In this document: positions 8,774 to 18,619 of the stretch, piece after piece
Layout of the letters: each line of letters begins with the position of its first letter
Numbering within the stretch: position 1 is the stretch's first letter
Assembly (NCBI GenBank): GCA_963666825.2
Contig: CAXXFE010000001.1
Coordinates: 124,001 to 188,000, forward strand
Source of the DNA: Saccharicrinis sp963666825
Lineage (GTDB): Bacteria; Bacteroidota; Bacteroidia; Bacteroidales; Marinilabiliaceae
Length of the DNA stretch: 64,000 nt
Direction of reading: 5' to 3'
The notes under the pieces: generated by a model
Told to the model about the DNA's origin: nothing
Databases searched by the model: none
Seen by the model: the letters and a program-made list of their open reading frames with translations, nothing else
Made by a program: the position numbers and the translations under genes

Positions 8774-11077
8774 ATGAGATTAATTCGTGTAAGCATGAAG
8801 GATTTGTTAATGTGTGTTTTAGGATTATTTTTCAGTGTGGCTATTATAGCGCAAACTGAACCTAAATTAAATCCTGATAATATAGATGAGGTTGTTTCAG
8901 CCATGACTATTGAAGAAAAGGCTGAGATGTGCTGTGGAGTTGGAACATTTTTCAGGGATAACGGAAAGGGGATAACAGGGGCTGCCGGTGGTGTTGCTGG
9001 TATGGAACAATTTGGTTTTCTATTGTCTTATATGGCTGATGGTCCTTCAGGATTAAGAATTAAAGAAACACGAATAAACTCGGATCAAACATATCCTATC
9101 GTTTCTTTTCCATCTCCAATTTTACTTGCAAGTTCATGGGATAATGAAGTGGCAAAAATGATGGGTGCATGTATAGGGGAGGAATGTAAAGAATATAATA
9201 TTAGTGCTATACTTGCTCCGGCATTAAACATTCTCAGATTTCCTCTTCTTGGACGAACTGCGGAATACTTTTCAGAAGATCCTTTATTATCAGGAAAATT
9301 AGCTTCAGCCTATGTAAAAGGGGTTCAAAGTGTCGGCGTGGGTACGTCAATAAAGCATTTTGTGGCTAATAACCAGGAAACGGCACGAAAAATTAATGAT
9401 GCACGTATTTCAATGAGAGCCTTGCGTGAAATATACATGAGAGGTTTTGAAATAGCAGTGAAAGAATCTGATCCCTGGACAGTGATGTCTGCTTACAACA
9501 AAATCAATGGAGTATATGCATCAGAAAATAAATGGTTGTTGGAAGATGTTTTAAGAGATGAATGGGGGTTTAAAGGTATTGTTGTAAGTGATTGGGATGC
9601 TGGTATGGATGGCGCAGCCCAGATTAAAGCAGGTAATGATATTGTGCAGCCGGGCTACGAAGTTCAGTATAATGCAATTATCCAAGCGGTTAAAAAAGGA
9701 ACTTTGACGGAGGCGGAACTAAATAGAAATGTTAAACGCATATTGCAATATATTGTTAAAACCTCGGCTTACAAGCAATATCAATTTAGTAATAAACCCG
9801 ATATTACCAAGCATAAAGAAATTGCCCGCAAAATTGCATCCGAGAGTTTGATCTTGTTAAAAAACAATACTGCACTACCATTAAAAAGTAATTCGAAAAT
9901 TGCTATTTATGGTAATGCTGGTTATAGCAAAGGCAGTAGTGATGTAAGCCTACAAAGGGGGCTTGAATCTCAAAATTTTAATGTAGATAGAAACCTCGAG
10001 GTTCTTTATAAGCTACACCTTGGAATTGATACAACTGCACAGGAAGCTCAATTGACTGAAGGAGGTATGATTTATACCATGTTCAGTTCTTCACCTGATG
10101 TAGAAGAACCAGAATTTACAGAAGAGCAATTTAAAGTTCAGGCATCAACAAATGATTGTGCTATTATTGTATTAGGACAAGGTGCCGGAGAAAGCAAAGA
10201 TTGTAACCCTGATGATTTTATCCTGACAGAAAGTGAGATTGATTTAATAGACAAGGTTTCTAATGCATTTCATAAAGTAGGTAAAAAAGTCACTGTAATT
10301 TTAGATATCGCTATACCTATTGAAACGGCTTCATGGAAGGAAAAGCCTGATGCCATAATATGTGCTTGGCAAAGTGGTCAGGAAAAAGGTAATGCGCTTG
10401 CTGATGTATTGAGTGGGGTCGTTAATCCATCTGGAAAGCTTACCGTTTCATTTCCTATAAATTTAAAGGACTGTCCGGCTTATGATAACTTTCCAATGGA
10501 TATTAAATACAGGTGGATGTGGGCGCAGCATGGTTTTTTAGGTGATAAGCGATTACCAAAGAATCAGTCTGAAGTAAAAAATGTACATTATACCGAATAC
10601 AATGAAGGCATCTATGTAGGATACAGGTATTTTGATACAAAAAAGGTTGATGTTTCGTATCCTTTTGGGCATGGGCTTTCTTATACAAACTTTTCATATA
10701 ATAAATCAAATATAGAGCGAAAAGGAAATGAGTGGGAGGCTTCGGTCACGGTTAAGAATACAGGTGAGTTTTCGGGGCGTGAGGTGGTTCAGCTATATGT
10801 TTCGGCACCAGACGGATTTGTTGATAAACCGGAAAAAGAATTGAAAGCATATGTAAAAACTAAACTACTTAAACCGGGTGAAACCGAAACAGTAGTAATG
10901 AAGGTCACAGACTACATGCTTAGTTCTTTTGATGAAAAGGAAAATAGATGGGTAGCAACCCAGGGAAAGTATGTGGCCTTGTTTGCTTCATCTAGTAATG
11001 ATATTCGCGAGTCCCTTAGTTTTAAATTGAAATCCGAAATTAACGAAGGGGTGAAAGCGGATAATTTGAAATTTTAG
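8774..11077 (+). CDS. GH3 beta-glycosidase
   Basis: This is a complete 767-residue family 3 glycoside hydrolase with a signal peptide (to about residue 27, ending SVAIIAQ). The TIM barrel contains the substrate-binding KHFVANNQETAR and the nucleophile D273 in VVSDWDAGMDG. The alpha/beta sandwich follows (LILLKNNTALPL, ADVLSGVVNPSGKLTVSFP), then a fibronectin type III-like domain from about residue 640 (GREVVQLYVSAPDG). It is paralogous to the GH3 fragment at the window start but the C-terminal sequences are clearly divergent. Activity is probably beta-glucosidase or beta-xylosidase. It follows a terminator and leads into the acetyltransferase after 64 bp. Confidence 0.94.
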   Translation: MRLIRVSMKDLLMCVLGLFFSVAIIAQTEPKLNPDNIDEVVSAMTIEEKAEMCCGVGTFFRDNGKGITGAAGGVAGMEQFGFLLSYMADGPSGLRIKETRINSDQTYPIVSFPSPILLASSWDNEVAKMMGACIGEECKEYNISAILAPALNILRFPLLGRTAEYFSEDPLLSGKLASAYVKGVQSVGVGTSIKHFVANNQETARKINDARISMRALREIYMRGFEIAVKESDPWTVMSAYNKINGVYASENKWLLEDVLRDEWGFKGIVVSDWDAGMDGAAQIKAGNDIVQPGYEVQYNAIIQAVKKGTLTEAELNRNVKRILQYIVKTSAYKQYQFSNKPDITKHKEIARKIASESLILLKNNTALPLKSNSKIAIYGNAGYSKGSSDVSLQRGLESQNFNVDRNLEVLYKLHLGIDTTAQEAQLTEGGMIYTMFSSSPDVEEPEFTEEQFKVQASTNDCAIIVLGQGAGESKDCNPDDFILTESEIDLIDKVSNAFHKVGKKVTVILDIAIPIETASWKEKPDAIICAWQSGQEKGNALADVLSGVVNPSGKLTVSFPINLKDCPAYDNFPMDIKYRWMWAQHGFLGDKRLPKNQSEVKNVHYTEYNEGIYVGYRYFDTKKVDVSYPFGHGLSYTNFSYNKSNIERKGNEWEASVTVKNTGEFSGREVVQLYVSAPDGFVDKPEKELKAYVKTKLLKPGETETVVMKVTDYMLSSFDEKENRWVATQGKYVALFASSSNDIRESLSFKLKSEINEGVKADNLKF

Positions 11078-11141
11078 TCAGTTATTTATTTAAAGGATAT
11101 TTGTAGGATGATAAAATGGTATTGAATTAAATAATAGGCAT

Positions 11142-11705
11142 ATGAAAACTGAAAAACAGAAAATGCTGTCAGGCGAATTATATGATGCTTCAGATTGTGA
11201 ACTAGCTAAGGAAAGAACAAATGCCAGGTTGCTTCTGAAAGAGTTAAATGATTCCAGAGAGGATGAACCAGAAAACAGACAAAGCATATTAAGGAAATTA
11301 ATCCCCAATGCAGGTGGAAATTTATCTGTTCAACCACCATTTTATTGCGATTACGGGTCAAATATAAAAACAGGTGAAAATGTATTTTTTAATTTCAATT
11401 GTGTAGTGTTGGATGTAATGCCTGTTGAAATTGGCGACAGGACTTTATTTGGGCCTAATGTTCAGATTTATACGGCCACCCATCCTTTACATTATAAAAT
11501 AAGATCATCCGGTCTGGAATCGGCAAAGCCTATTACAATTGGTGAAGATGTTTGGATCGGGGGAAGTGTGGTTATATGTCCTGGTGTTTCTATTGGCGAT
11601 AGAACCGTAATAGGAGCAGGAAGTGTTGTTATAAAGGATATACCTTCTGATGTTTTTGCAGGAGGTAATCCTTGCAAGGTAATCAGAGAAATAAATCAAG
11701 ATTAA
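11142..11705 (+). CDS. Maltose/galactoside O-acetyltransferase family protein
   Basis: This 187-residue protein has an N-terminal Mac domain (MLSGELYDASDCEL) and a left-handed beta-helix with hexapeptide repeats (IGDRTLFGPNVQIYTATHP, IGEDVWIGGSVVICPGVSIGD). The catalytic His is in the ATHPL segment. Relatives (Maa, LacA, NodL) move acetyl from acetyl-CoA to the 6-hydroxyl of glucose, maltose or galactosides in the cytoplasm. Its place between GH3 and GH35-like genes suggests it acetylates a sugar released by this locus, perhaps as detoxification. The length is standard. The specific acceptor is unknown. Confidence 0.9.
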   Translation: MKTEKQKMLSGELYDASDCELAKERTNARLLLKELNDSREDEPENRQSILRKLIPNAGGNLSVQPPFYCDYGSNIKTGENVFFNFNCVVLDVMPVEIGDRTLFGPNVQIYTATHPLHYKIRSSGLESAKPITIGEDVWIGGSVVICPGVSIGDRTVIGAGSVVIKDIPSDVFAGGNPCKVIREINQD

Positions 11706-11726
11706 TAAAAATTAAATTATATTAAA

Positions 11727-13430
11727 ATGAAGAGTTTACTAGTTATATTGTGTTGTATTGTTGCCCTTAATGTTACTGGGCAAAAACAAGTATTACCATA
11801 TCTTGAAAATGTAAATGGCAAAACAGAATTAATAGTTGATAAAGAGCCTTTCCTGATGTTTTCCGGAGAACTCCATAATTCGAGTGCAGGAAGTGCACAT
11901 TATATGAGACCTATTTGGAAGAGGATGAAGGAAAATAACTTAAATACAGTTATAGCACCTGTTTCATGGGAATTGATCGAACCCATTGAAGGTAGGTTTG
12001 ATTTTTCGCTTGTGGATAGTATGATAGTTGGTGCTCGCGAACAGGATTTGAAATTAGTAATCCTGTGGTTTGGCAGTTGGAAAAATGGTAAGTCTACCTA
12101 TGTGCCTGAATGGGTAAAAAGGAATTCGGATAAATATCCTTTGATGTTTTCCAAAAGCCGAAGGACGCTCAATACCTTAAGCACCTTTGGTGATAATTCA
12201 TTACAGGCAGATAAAAAGGCATTTGGGAAATTAATGGGTCATATTAAAAAAGTTGACAGTAAAGAACAGACTGTTATTATGGTTCAGGTACAAAATGAGG
12301 TTGGAATTTTAGGTTCACCAAGAGATTTTAGCGCACAGGCTACTGAGGCTTTTAATGGACCGGTACCTGCAGAATTAATGACTTATTTGCAAAATAACAA
12401 AGAAAGCTTGTATCCTGCTTTATTAAAAGCATGGGAAACCAACGGTTTTAAGACTACCGGTACATGGGAAGAGGTTTTTGGTAAAGGAGAAAAATATCGA
12501 GGAGACGAATGGAAAACAAATTTTGGCTATTACACAGAGGAGTTGTTTATGGCCTGGAATCTGGCTAAATATATAAGAGAAGTAACACAAACAGGAAAAA
12601 AAGAATATGCATTGCCCATGTTTGCTAACGCCTGGATAAAGCAACCAAGGGCTATCAATCCGGGTAAATATCCATCCGGCGGTCCGTTACCCCACGTTAT
12701 TGATATATGGAGGGCTGCTGCTCCTGCCATTGATTTTATAGCTTGTGATATATATGCTGTTGAGGAATTTGATTGGGTATGTGAAGAATTTGCAAAATCA
12801 AATAATCCTGTTTTTATACCGGAAACAACCCCTACAGTAGGCGGTTCAGCTAGGGCCTTATATGCTTTTGGAAAATATGATGCACTTTGTTATGCCCCAT
12901 TTGGGATTGATGGATATGGATTATTTAACTCAGCGGATGTTAATGACGAATCATTAAAAAAAGTGTATGGGTGTTTAAATAATATTAAAGAGTATATCAA
13001 CGATAACAGGAATAGCGATAATATGACTGCCCTTTATATTGGTGAAGGAGATAAGGCTACCGATGTGGATATGGGAGATTATACGGTTTACATGTCAAGG
13101 TTTTCATCGGCAGGCTTGTTTAAGCAAACAGGGGGACGCTTTGGTATTGAAGGAGAAGAAGACCGCAGTCCGGCTGGTTTAATTATTATTAAGCTTGGTA
13201 ACGATGAATTTTTGGTAGCAGGAGGAGTGGGTGGAATCCAGATTTCCATAGGTTTATCCAAATCAAATAAAGCTTTAAATGCAGGCTATGCCTCTATTGA
13301 TGAGGTAACTTTTGACGATAAAGGTAAAATGAAATTACACCGCCTGAATGGAGATGAAACAGCTTTGGGTGGTGCCATAGTTAAACCTGGAGAAGTGAAA
13401 GTATTTAAAATTAAAATGTATACGTATTAA
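11727..13430 (+). CDS. GH35-like glycosidase (DUF5597-type beta-galactosidase)
   Basis: This secreted 567-residue protein has a signal peptide (to about residue 18) and a GH35/GH42-like TIM barrel. Features include LMFSGELHNSS near the start, the presumed acid/base E191 in VQVQNEVG and the presumed nucleophile E366 in FIPETTP. The C-terminal part (about 430-567) is a beta-sandwich of the DUF5597 kind. Characterised relatives hydrolyse beta-galactosides. The gene begins 21 bp after the acetyltransferase and ends 31 bp before the next SDR gene, consistent with one operon. Beta-galactosidase is the family-based expectation. Confidence 0.87.
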   Translation: MKSLLVILCCIVALNVTGQKQVLPYLENVNGKTELIVDKEPFLMFSGELHNSSAGSAHYMRPIWKRMKENNLNTVIAPVSWELIEPIEGRFDFSLVDSMIVGAREQDLKLVILWFGSWKNGKSTYVPEWVKRNSDKYPLMFSKSRRTLNTLSTFGDNSLQADKKAFGKLMGHIKKVDSKEQTVIMVQVQNEVGILGSPRDFSAQATEAFNGPVPAELMTYLQNNKESLYPALLKAWETNGFKTTGTWEEVFGKGEKYRGDEWKTNFGYYTEELFMAWNLAKYIREVTQTGKKEYALPMFANAWIKQPRAINPGKYPSGGPLPHVIDIWRAAAPAIDFIACDIYAVEEFDWVCEEFAKSNNPVFIPETTPTVGGSARALYAFGKYDALCYAPFGIDGYGLFNSADVNDESLKKVYGCLNNIKEYINDNRNSDNMTALYIGEGDKATDVDMGDYTVYMSRFSSAGLFKQTGGRFGIEGEEDRSPAGLIIIKLGNDEFLVAGGVGGIQISIGLSKSNKALNAGYASIDEVTFDDKGKMKLHRLNGDETALGGAIVKPGEVKVFKIKMYTY

Positions 13431-13461
13431 TGAAGTATGAAGCTTTAAATATTTAAAGATA

Positions 13462-14304
13462 ATGATCAATTTAAATTTAAAAGATAGGGTTGCAGTTATC
13501 ACCGGAGGCGGTGGAGTATTATGTTCTACAATTGCAAAAGACATGGCTTCCCATGGAGTGAAAATAGCCATTTTAGACTTAAACCTGGAAGCAGCAGAAA
13601 AAATTGCCAACGAAATAAAAGAAACTTACGGTGTTGAGTCTGTTGGTATTTCAGCTAATGTTCTTAGTAAGAAATCATTGGAAGAAGCCTTAAACGTGAT
13701 TCATGAAAAATTAGGAACAGTTGATTACCTTTTAAACGGAGCAGGTGGTAATGCGGCGTCTGCTACAACGCAAGCAGAATTTTTGACCGAAGAGTATATG
13801 GATAATTTGGATGCTACATTCTTTGGTTTGCAGATGGATGGGTTTGACAAGGTGTTTGCATTGAATTTCCAGGGAACTCTATTACCATCAATGGTGTTTG
13901 CTAAAGATATGTTGGCAAAAAATAATGGCGCAATTGTCAATGTTTCATCTATGAACTCTTTTACACCATTGACTAAAATTCCTGCATACTCAGCAGCGAA
14001 AGCTGCAATCAATAACTTTACACAGTGGTTGGCTGTTCACTTTGCTAAAACAGGGATTCGAGTAAACGCAATAGCTCCGGGATTTTTATTGACAAATCAG
14101 AATCGTTTCTTATTGATTGATGAAAAGACAGGTGAAGCTACAGCACGAGGTAATAAGATTATCACAAATACACCAATGGAACGCTATGGAGAGCCGGAAG
14201 AATTATCAGGAACAGTTATGTATCTAATGTCTGATTGGGCTAAATTTATTACAGGTGTTGTAATACCGGTTGATGGTGGATTTAGTGCATATTCTGGAGT
14301 TTAA
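13462..14304 (+). CDS. SDR oxidoreductase, probable D-mannonate oxidoreductase (fructuronate reductase)
   Basis: This 280-residue short-chain dehydrogenase has a glycine-rich motif TGGGGVLC, NGAGGNA, and catalytic residues in VNVSSMNSF and YSAAKAA. It ends in VIPVDGGFSAYSGV, typical of SDRs. It lies directly upstream of mannonate dehydratase. In many Bacteroidota and Firmicutes an SDR of this kind replaces classical UxuB and reduces D-fructuronate to D-mannonate. Function is therefore inferred from the neighbour plus the family; a related reaction on another sugar acid remains possible. The segment around residues 100-125 (TEEYMDNLDATFFGLQMDGF) is an insertion often seen in this subgroup. Confidence 0.85.
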   Translation: MINLNLKDRVAVITGGGGVLCSTIAKDMASHGVKIAILDLNLEAAEKIANEIKETYGVESVGISANVLSKKSLEEALNVIHEKLGTVDYLLNGAGGNAASATTQAEFLTEEYMDNLDATFFGLQMDGFDKVFALNFQGTLLPSMVFAKDMLAKNNGAIVNVSSMNSFTPLTKIPAYSAAKAAINNFTQWLAVHFAKTGIRVNAIAPGFLLTNQNRFLLIDEKTGEATARGNKIITNTPMERYGEPEELSGTVMYLMSDWAKFITGVVIPVDGGFSAYSGV

Positions 14305-14307
14305 TAA

Positions 14308-14342
14308 GAGGCCCCTCTCAATCTCCCCAAATGGGGAGAGGC
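14308..14342. repeat. Intergenic hairpin repeat between SDR and uxuA genes
   Basis: CCCCTCTCAATCTCCCCAAA followed by TGGGGAGAGG forms nested inverted arms (CTCCCC/GGGGAG with an AAAT loop). It resembles the block at 7641-7661 and is more G/C-rich than its surroundings, as dispersed REP-like repeats are. It lies within the operon and could stabilise or attenuate the transcript. Confidence 0.55.
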
Positions 14343-14393
14343 TGATTTACAGCTTACTTTTGTATAAAGTGAATAATAATTAATAGCTCAAAA

Positions 14394-15581
14394 ATGATTG
14401 AACAAACATGGCGTTGGTATGGTCCTAACGATCGTATCACATTAAAAGATATCAGACAAACAGGGGCAACAGGTATTGTTACTGCTTTGCACCATATACC
14501 TAACGGTGAAGTTTGGACTGTAGAAGAGATTGAAAAACGTAAAAAGGAAGTGGCTGATGCCGGTTTAATATGGTCTGTAGTTGAGAGTGTACCTGTACAT
14601 GAAGATATTAAAAAGCAAACAGGCAATTGGGAATTATATATAAAAAACTACCAGGAGTCATTAATAAATCTTGGAGCCTGTGGTATTTATACTGTATGCT
14701 ATAATTTTATGCCGGTATTGGATTGGTCAAGAACTAACTTAAATAGTGAGTTTGCAGATGGTTCATTGGCTTTAAAGTATGATCAGAAAGTATTTGCTGC
14801 CTTTGATATTTATATTTTAAAACGTCCGGGAGCTGAAAAAGACTATAGCGAAAAAATTGTTAAAGAAGCAACAGCGTATTTCAAAAACATGAATGCTGAA
14901 GAAATTGAAACATTAACAAATAATGTTATCAAAGGATTACCAGGTGCAGAAGAGAGCTATACTCTTGAGCAATTTCAGGCAGTATTGGATGGATACAAGG
15001 ATATTGATGATGCTAAATTACGTAAGCATTTACTCGATTTTCTAAGTGCTATCATTCCTGTAGCAGAACAAGCAGGTATTAGAATGGCGATTCACCCTGA
15101 TGATCCACCATGGGGTCTTTTAGGATTACCTCGCGTAGTAAGTACAATCGATGATGCTAAAACCATTGTTAATCATATTGACTCTGTTTCAAATGGAGTT
15201 ACACTGTGTACCGGCTCATGGGGAGCTGGGCACTTCAATGATCTGTCACAAATGGCTAAAACTTTAGCTACTCGTATTAATTTTGCTCATTTACGAAATG
15301 TAAAAAGAGATACTGATTATAACTTCAATGAAGATTACTTATTTGAAGGAGATGTAGATATCTACGAGGTTTTAAAAACAATTGTTGTAGAAGAAGAAAG
15401 AAGGAAGCAGGAAGGAAGAAATGATTTTTCAATTCCTGTACGTCCCGACCATGGAAACCAAATGTTAGGAGATATAGGTCAGCCAAATAATCCGGGCTAT
15501 TCTTTATATGGAAGAATGAAAGGATTGGCTGAAATCAGAGGTCTTGAACTTGGTATTAGAAGAAGTATTTTGAATTCTTAA
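14394..15581 (+). CDS. uxuA: Mannonate dehydratase
   Basis: This 395-residue protein matches UxuA, which dehydrates D-mannonate to 2-keto-3-deoxy-D-gluconate in the cytoplasm. Clear family blocks are EQTWRWYGPNDRITLKDIRQ and GATGIVTALHHIPNGEVW at the N terminus, MAIHPDDPPWGLLGLPR, LCTGSWGA, FAHLRNVKR and PVRPDHGNQM, which carry the metal-binding His and Cys residues. Length equals the E. coli enzyme (394). It is downstream of the putative fructuronate reductase, so the pair would feed glucuronate-derived sugars into the KDG route. Glucuronate isomerase (uxaC) and KDG kinase are not in this window. Confidence 0.96.
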   Translation: MIEQTWRWYGPNDRITLKDIRQTGATGIVTALHHIPNGEVWTVEEIEKRKKEVADAGLIWSVVESVPVHEDIKKQTGNWELYIKNYQESLINLGACGIYTVCYNFMPVLDWSRTNLNSEFADGSLALKYDQKVFAAFDIYILKRPGAEKDYSEKIVKEATAYFKNMNAEEIETLTNNVIKGLPGAEESYTLEQFQAVLDGYKDIDDAKLRKHLLDFLSAIIPVAEQAGIRMAIHPDDPPWGLLGLPRVVSTIDDAKTIVNHIDSVSNGVTLCTGSWGAGHFNDLSQMAKTLATRINFAHLRNVKRDTDYNFNEDYLFEGDVDIYEVLKTIVVEEERRKQEGRNDFSIPVRPDHGNQMLGDIGQPNNPGYSLYGRMKGLAEIRGLELGIRRSILNS

Positions 15582-15867
15582 TATTAACTTTTTGTGTGGA
15601 TTTAGCAGCGGGAATTTTAGTTTGCACAATGGGATACCATAAAAAAATGATACGGGGTTATTTTAAGCAACTAAGTTCCTGCTGTTTCTTTTAGATAAAA
15701 AGAAGAATAACATTATAAGTTTAAAAGTTTTAGTTTGATATTAATCTGTTACGAGTGTGTATAATTAATTGAGACATGCTTTTATGTCTTATTAAATAAT
15801 CAGGACATATTAATAGTATATGCCTTGTATTATTGTTATGAAGTTTAAAAATCTAGAATCTAAAAAA

Positions 15868-16863
15868 ATGAAAAAAATCATATTACTCACTCTTTTATTT
15901 ATTACATGCATAAACACTTCAAAACTTTATGCTCAAAAAACCTCAACTCATATCGGCTTTATATTGGCTAATCTTTACTCAGAGCGGTGGCATAAGGATA
16001 TGAATTATTTTGAGGAAAAAGTGAATCAGTTGGGAGGGAAAGTTACGTTTATTGATTGTTTTGATAATTCAGAAGAGCAATTAAAAGCAGTTCATAAATT
16101 AATTGATTTAAAGGTTGATTGCATTGTATTTGTGCCAATTAATATAACTGATACTGCTATTGTAAATGTTTCACATCAAGCTAAAATTCCAATTATATGT
16201 TATGATAGATTTGTAAATTCTCAGAATGTAGATCTTTATGTGACCTTTGATAGTGAGGAGGTTGGGCATAAGATGGCAAGGAGTGTTGTTGATAATTTAT
16301 CGGAAGGAAATATACTTTTTGTATCTGGTCCAACATCTGATTTTAATAGTACCCTAATAAGAAAAGGGGTTTATGGCGAATTGAGAAATTACAAGGAAAA
16401 TTTTAATATTAAAAAAGTCAATGTAAACGATTGGAGCGAAATTAGTGCCTTTATGACCGTTCAGGATTATGTAAGCGAGAATCAGTTTGAACCAGATGCC
16501 ATAATTTGTTCATCAGATATATTAGCAAGCGGAGTTATATATTTATTGGAAGAGAAAGGATTGTTGGGTAAAGTATTAGTAACCGGTCAGGATGGAAACT
16601 TGAATATTTGTCAGCAAATAATCAAGGGGAATGTATTGATGACCGTGTATAAATCGAATAAAATTCTAGCTTATTCAACAGCTTCAGCAGCTATGAAATT
16701 AGCTAAGGATTGTGATGTGTCGGGTATGTACTCAGATAATTATTTTATGAATATTCCTTCTATTAAAAAGGAAACTACAGTAATAAATAAAGATAATATT
16801 GAGGAGATTATGTCTTTGCTGGATACTTATTCAAAAGAAGAACTTCATGGCATAACCAATTAA
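15868..16863 (+). CDS. Periplasmic sugar-binding protein (XylF/RbsB-like)
   Basis: This 331-residue protein has a signal peptide (MKKIILLTLLFI, cleavage near YAQ) and a type I periplasmic-binding fold. Typical blocks are IGFILANLYSERWHKDM, DCIVFVPINITD, IPIICYDRFVN, LYVTFDSEEVGHKMA and AIICSSDILASG. They are closest in style to xylose- or ribose-binding proteins. The start is taken at 15868; in-frame upstream starts (15820, 15838) would place charged residues before the signal peptide. No ABC transporter permease or ATPase is next to it, so it may instead work with a membrane sensor, as many solo binding proteins in Bacteroidota do. Confidence 0.85.
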   Translation: MKKIILLTLLFITCINTSKLYAQKTSTHIGFILANLYSERWHKDMNYFEEKVNQLGGKVTFIDCFDNSEEQLKAVHKLIDLKVDCIVFVPINITDTAIVNVSHQAKIPIICYDRFVNSQNVDLYVTFDSEEVGHKMARSVVDNLSEGNILFVSGPTSDFNSTLIRKGVYGELRNYKENFNIKKVNVNDWSEISAFMTVQDYVSENQFEPDAIICSSDILASGVIYLLEEKGLLGKVLVTGQDGNLNICQQIIKGNVLMTVYKSNKILAYSTASAAMKLAKDCDVSGMYSDNYFMNIPSIKKETTVINKDNIEEIMSLLDTYSKEELHGITN

Positions 16864-16898
16864 TCAAAGTAAGTACACAATACTATAATGAAAATAAG

Positions 16899-17882
16899 AT
16901 GAACCAAATTATAAAGAAAATTGGAGTACTTACCTCAGGAGGAGATGCCCCTGGTATGAATGCAGCCATCAGAGCAGTAGTAAGAAAGTGTGTATATGAA
17001 AATATTGAAGTTGTAGGAATTATAAAAGGTTATCAGGGACTAATAAACGATAACATTATTTCTTTAGACGCTTCTACAGTTAGTGGGATTCTAAAAGAGG
17101 GAGGAACAATTTTAAAATCAGCAAGAAGTGTAGATTTTAGGACAAAAGAAGGAAGAGGAAAAGCATATATTAATTTACAAAAACACAATATTGATGCATT
17201 GGTTGTTATAGGTGGAGATGGAACATTTACAGGGGCTAATGTTTTTAGTCAGGAATATAATTTTCCTATTGTAGGTATTCCTGGTACTATTGATAATGAT
17301 TTGTTTGGAACAGATTTGACTATTGGATATGATACCGCATTGAATACCGTAGTTGAGGCTGTTGATAAAATCAGAGATACTGCTACTGCACACAGTAGGT
17401 TATTTTTTGTTGAGGTAATGGGACGTGATGCCGGTTTTATTGCTTTGAGCGCAGGTGTAGCCTCTGGTGCAGAAGTAGTTCTTTTACCAGAAAAAGAGAC
17501 TAGTTATCAGGAATTAAAAGACTTTTTAGAGAAACAGTATTCCTATGCAAAAGAAAGCAGTATTGTTTTAGTTGCAGAAGGTGAAAAGATGGGGAGTACT
17601 ATAGAAATAGCTGATAGAGTCAATAAGGAACATCCAGAGTATGATGCCAGGGTTACTATATTAGGGCACTTACAAAGAGGTGGTTCACCAACAGTTGTAG
17701 ATCGTGTTTTAGCAAGTGAGTTAGGAGTTGCAGCAATTGATGCGTTGTTAGACGATCAGAAAAGTATAATGGTTGGAAATGTTAAAGATGAAATAGTACA
17801 TATTCCTTTTAACAGAGCAATAAAAAATAAAAAAAGTATTAATGAAAGACTGCTTAATTTAATTCAGGTCTTGGGTGGTTAA
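16899..17882 (+). CDS. pfkA: ATP-dependent 6-phosphofructokinase
   Basis: This 327-residue enzyme phosphorylates fructose 6-phosphate in glycolysis. It shows GVLTSGGDAPGMNAAIR, the ATP-loop GGDGTFTGA, the catalytic GTIDNDLFGTD and GYDTALNTV, EVMGRDAGFIALSAG and LGHLQRGGSPT. The GGDGT sequence, with Gly before Thr in the nucleotide loop, fits the ATP type rather than the pyrophosphate type. It starts 35 bp after the sugar-binding protein gene and may share its transcript. Methylglyoxal synthase lies 0.7 kb downstream on the same strand, so both branch points of lower glycolysis are encoded together. Confidence 0.96.
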   Translation: MNQIIKKIGVLTSGGDAPGMNAAIRAVVRKCVYENIEVVGIIKGYQGLINDNIISLDASTVSGILKEGGTILKSARSVDFRTKEGRGKAYINLQKHNIDALVVIGGDGTFTGANVFSQEYNFPIVGIPGTIDNDLFGTDLTIGYDTALNTVVEAVDKIRDTATAHSRLFFVEVMGRDAGFIALSAGVASGAEVVLLPEKETSYQELKDFLEKQYSYAKESSIVLVAEGEKMGSTIEIADRVNKEHPEYDARVTILGHLQRGGSPTVVDRVLASELGVAAIDALLDDQKSIMVGNVKDEIVHIPFNRAIKNKKSINERLLNLIQVLGG

Positions 17883-18161
17883 TATTTTCATAATCAAATG
17901 TAATATATAGATAGGTATTTTGAAATGAGTAAAATCTTATTCATAGAATATTTCTAAAAATGATACCCTAATAAATATTCAATTATTGTTTTATACTAAG
18001 CTTAATAATGGTGTTAAAGATTATGAGTACGTTATTTGCAAGTTTTAATTAATAATGAGGATGTCCATTTAGTCAATATTTATTAGAAACACATTAATAA
18101 GAACTACATAATATACTTTTATCAGGAAATGTAATTGCAAATAATATTTAAATATTAAATA

Positions 18162-18548
18162 ATGCATAAAAAAGTTATAGGAGTAAAGTTATTGTTTTTT
18201 TGTTTCTGCATTTTAATAGGATGCACAACGAAAAATGCAAATAAAGGAATAGATAATGATTATTTAGGTCATTGGGAAATACGAATTAAAGAAATGCCCA
18301 AAGTAGGAGATGTTAGCTTTGATATGAATATAATGGGAAATGACTCTGCCTATTATGGGTATTTTGTTGAGTTAAATGGAGATACTGTATTTTTTAATAA
18401 AGTTGAACTGGAAGATGAATGTTTAAATACAGAATATGAATGGGGTGGACATGAAGTCGGTTTTAAAGTAAAACTTCATGAAAATAATAAAAATATTCTA
18501 GAAGGTAGTTTTATGAGGTTTTTTGATATAGAAGGAAAGAGAAAATGA
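18162..18548 (+). CDS. Small lipoprotein of unknown function
   Basis: This 128-residue protein has a lipoprotein signal peptide (LLFFCFCILIGC, lipobox Cys at about residue 21) followed by an acidic beta-rich domain (GHWEIRIKEMPKVGDVSFDM, FVELNGDTVFFNKVELED). I do not recognise the family. It lies between pfkA and mgsA, about 280 bp after pfkA and 70 bp before mgsA, on the same strand. The 280-bp gap before it is AT-rich and holds no gene that I can support. Confidence 0.65.
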   Translation: MHKKVIGVKLLFFCFCILIGCTTKNANKGIDNDYLGHWEIRIKEMPKVGDVSFDMNIMGNDSAYYGYFVELNGDTVFFNKVELEDECLNTEYEWGGHEVGFKVKLHENNKNILEGSFMRFFDIEGKRK

Positions 18549-18619
18549 CATTATCCGTTATGTGTTTATTATTAAACTATGTCGTGTAAAATAATTTGTT
18601 AGATAGGATAGCTTTTATA

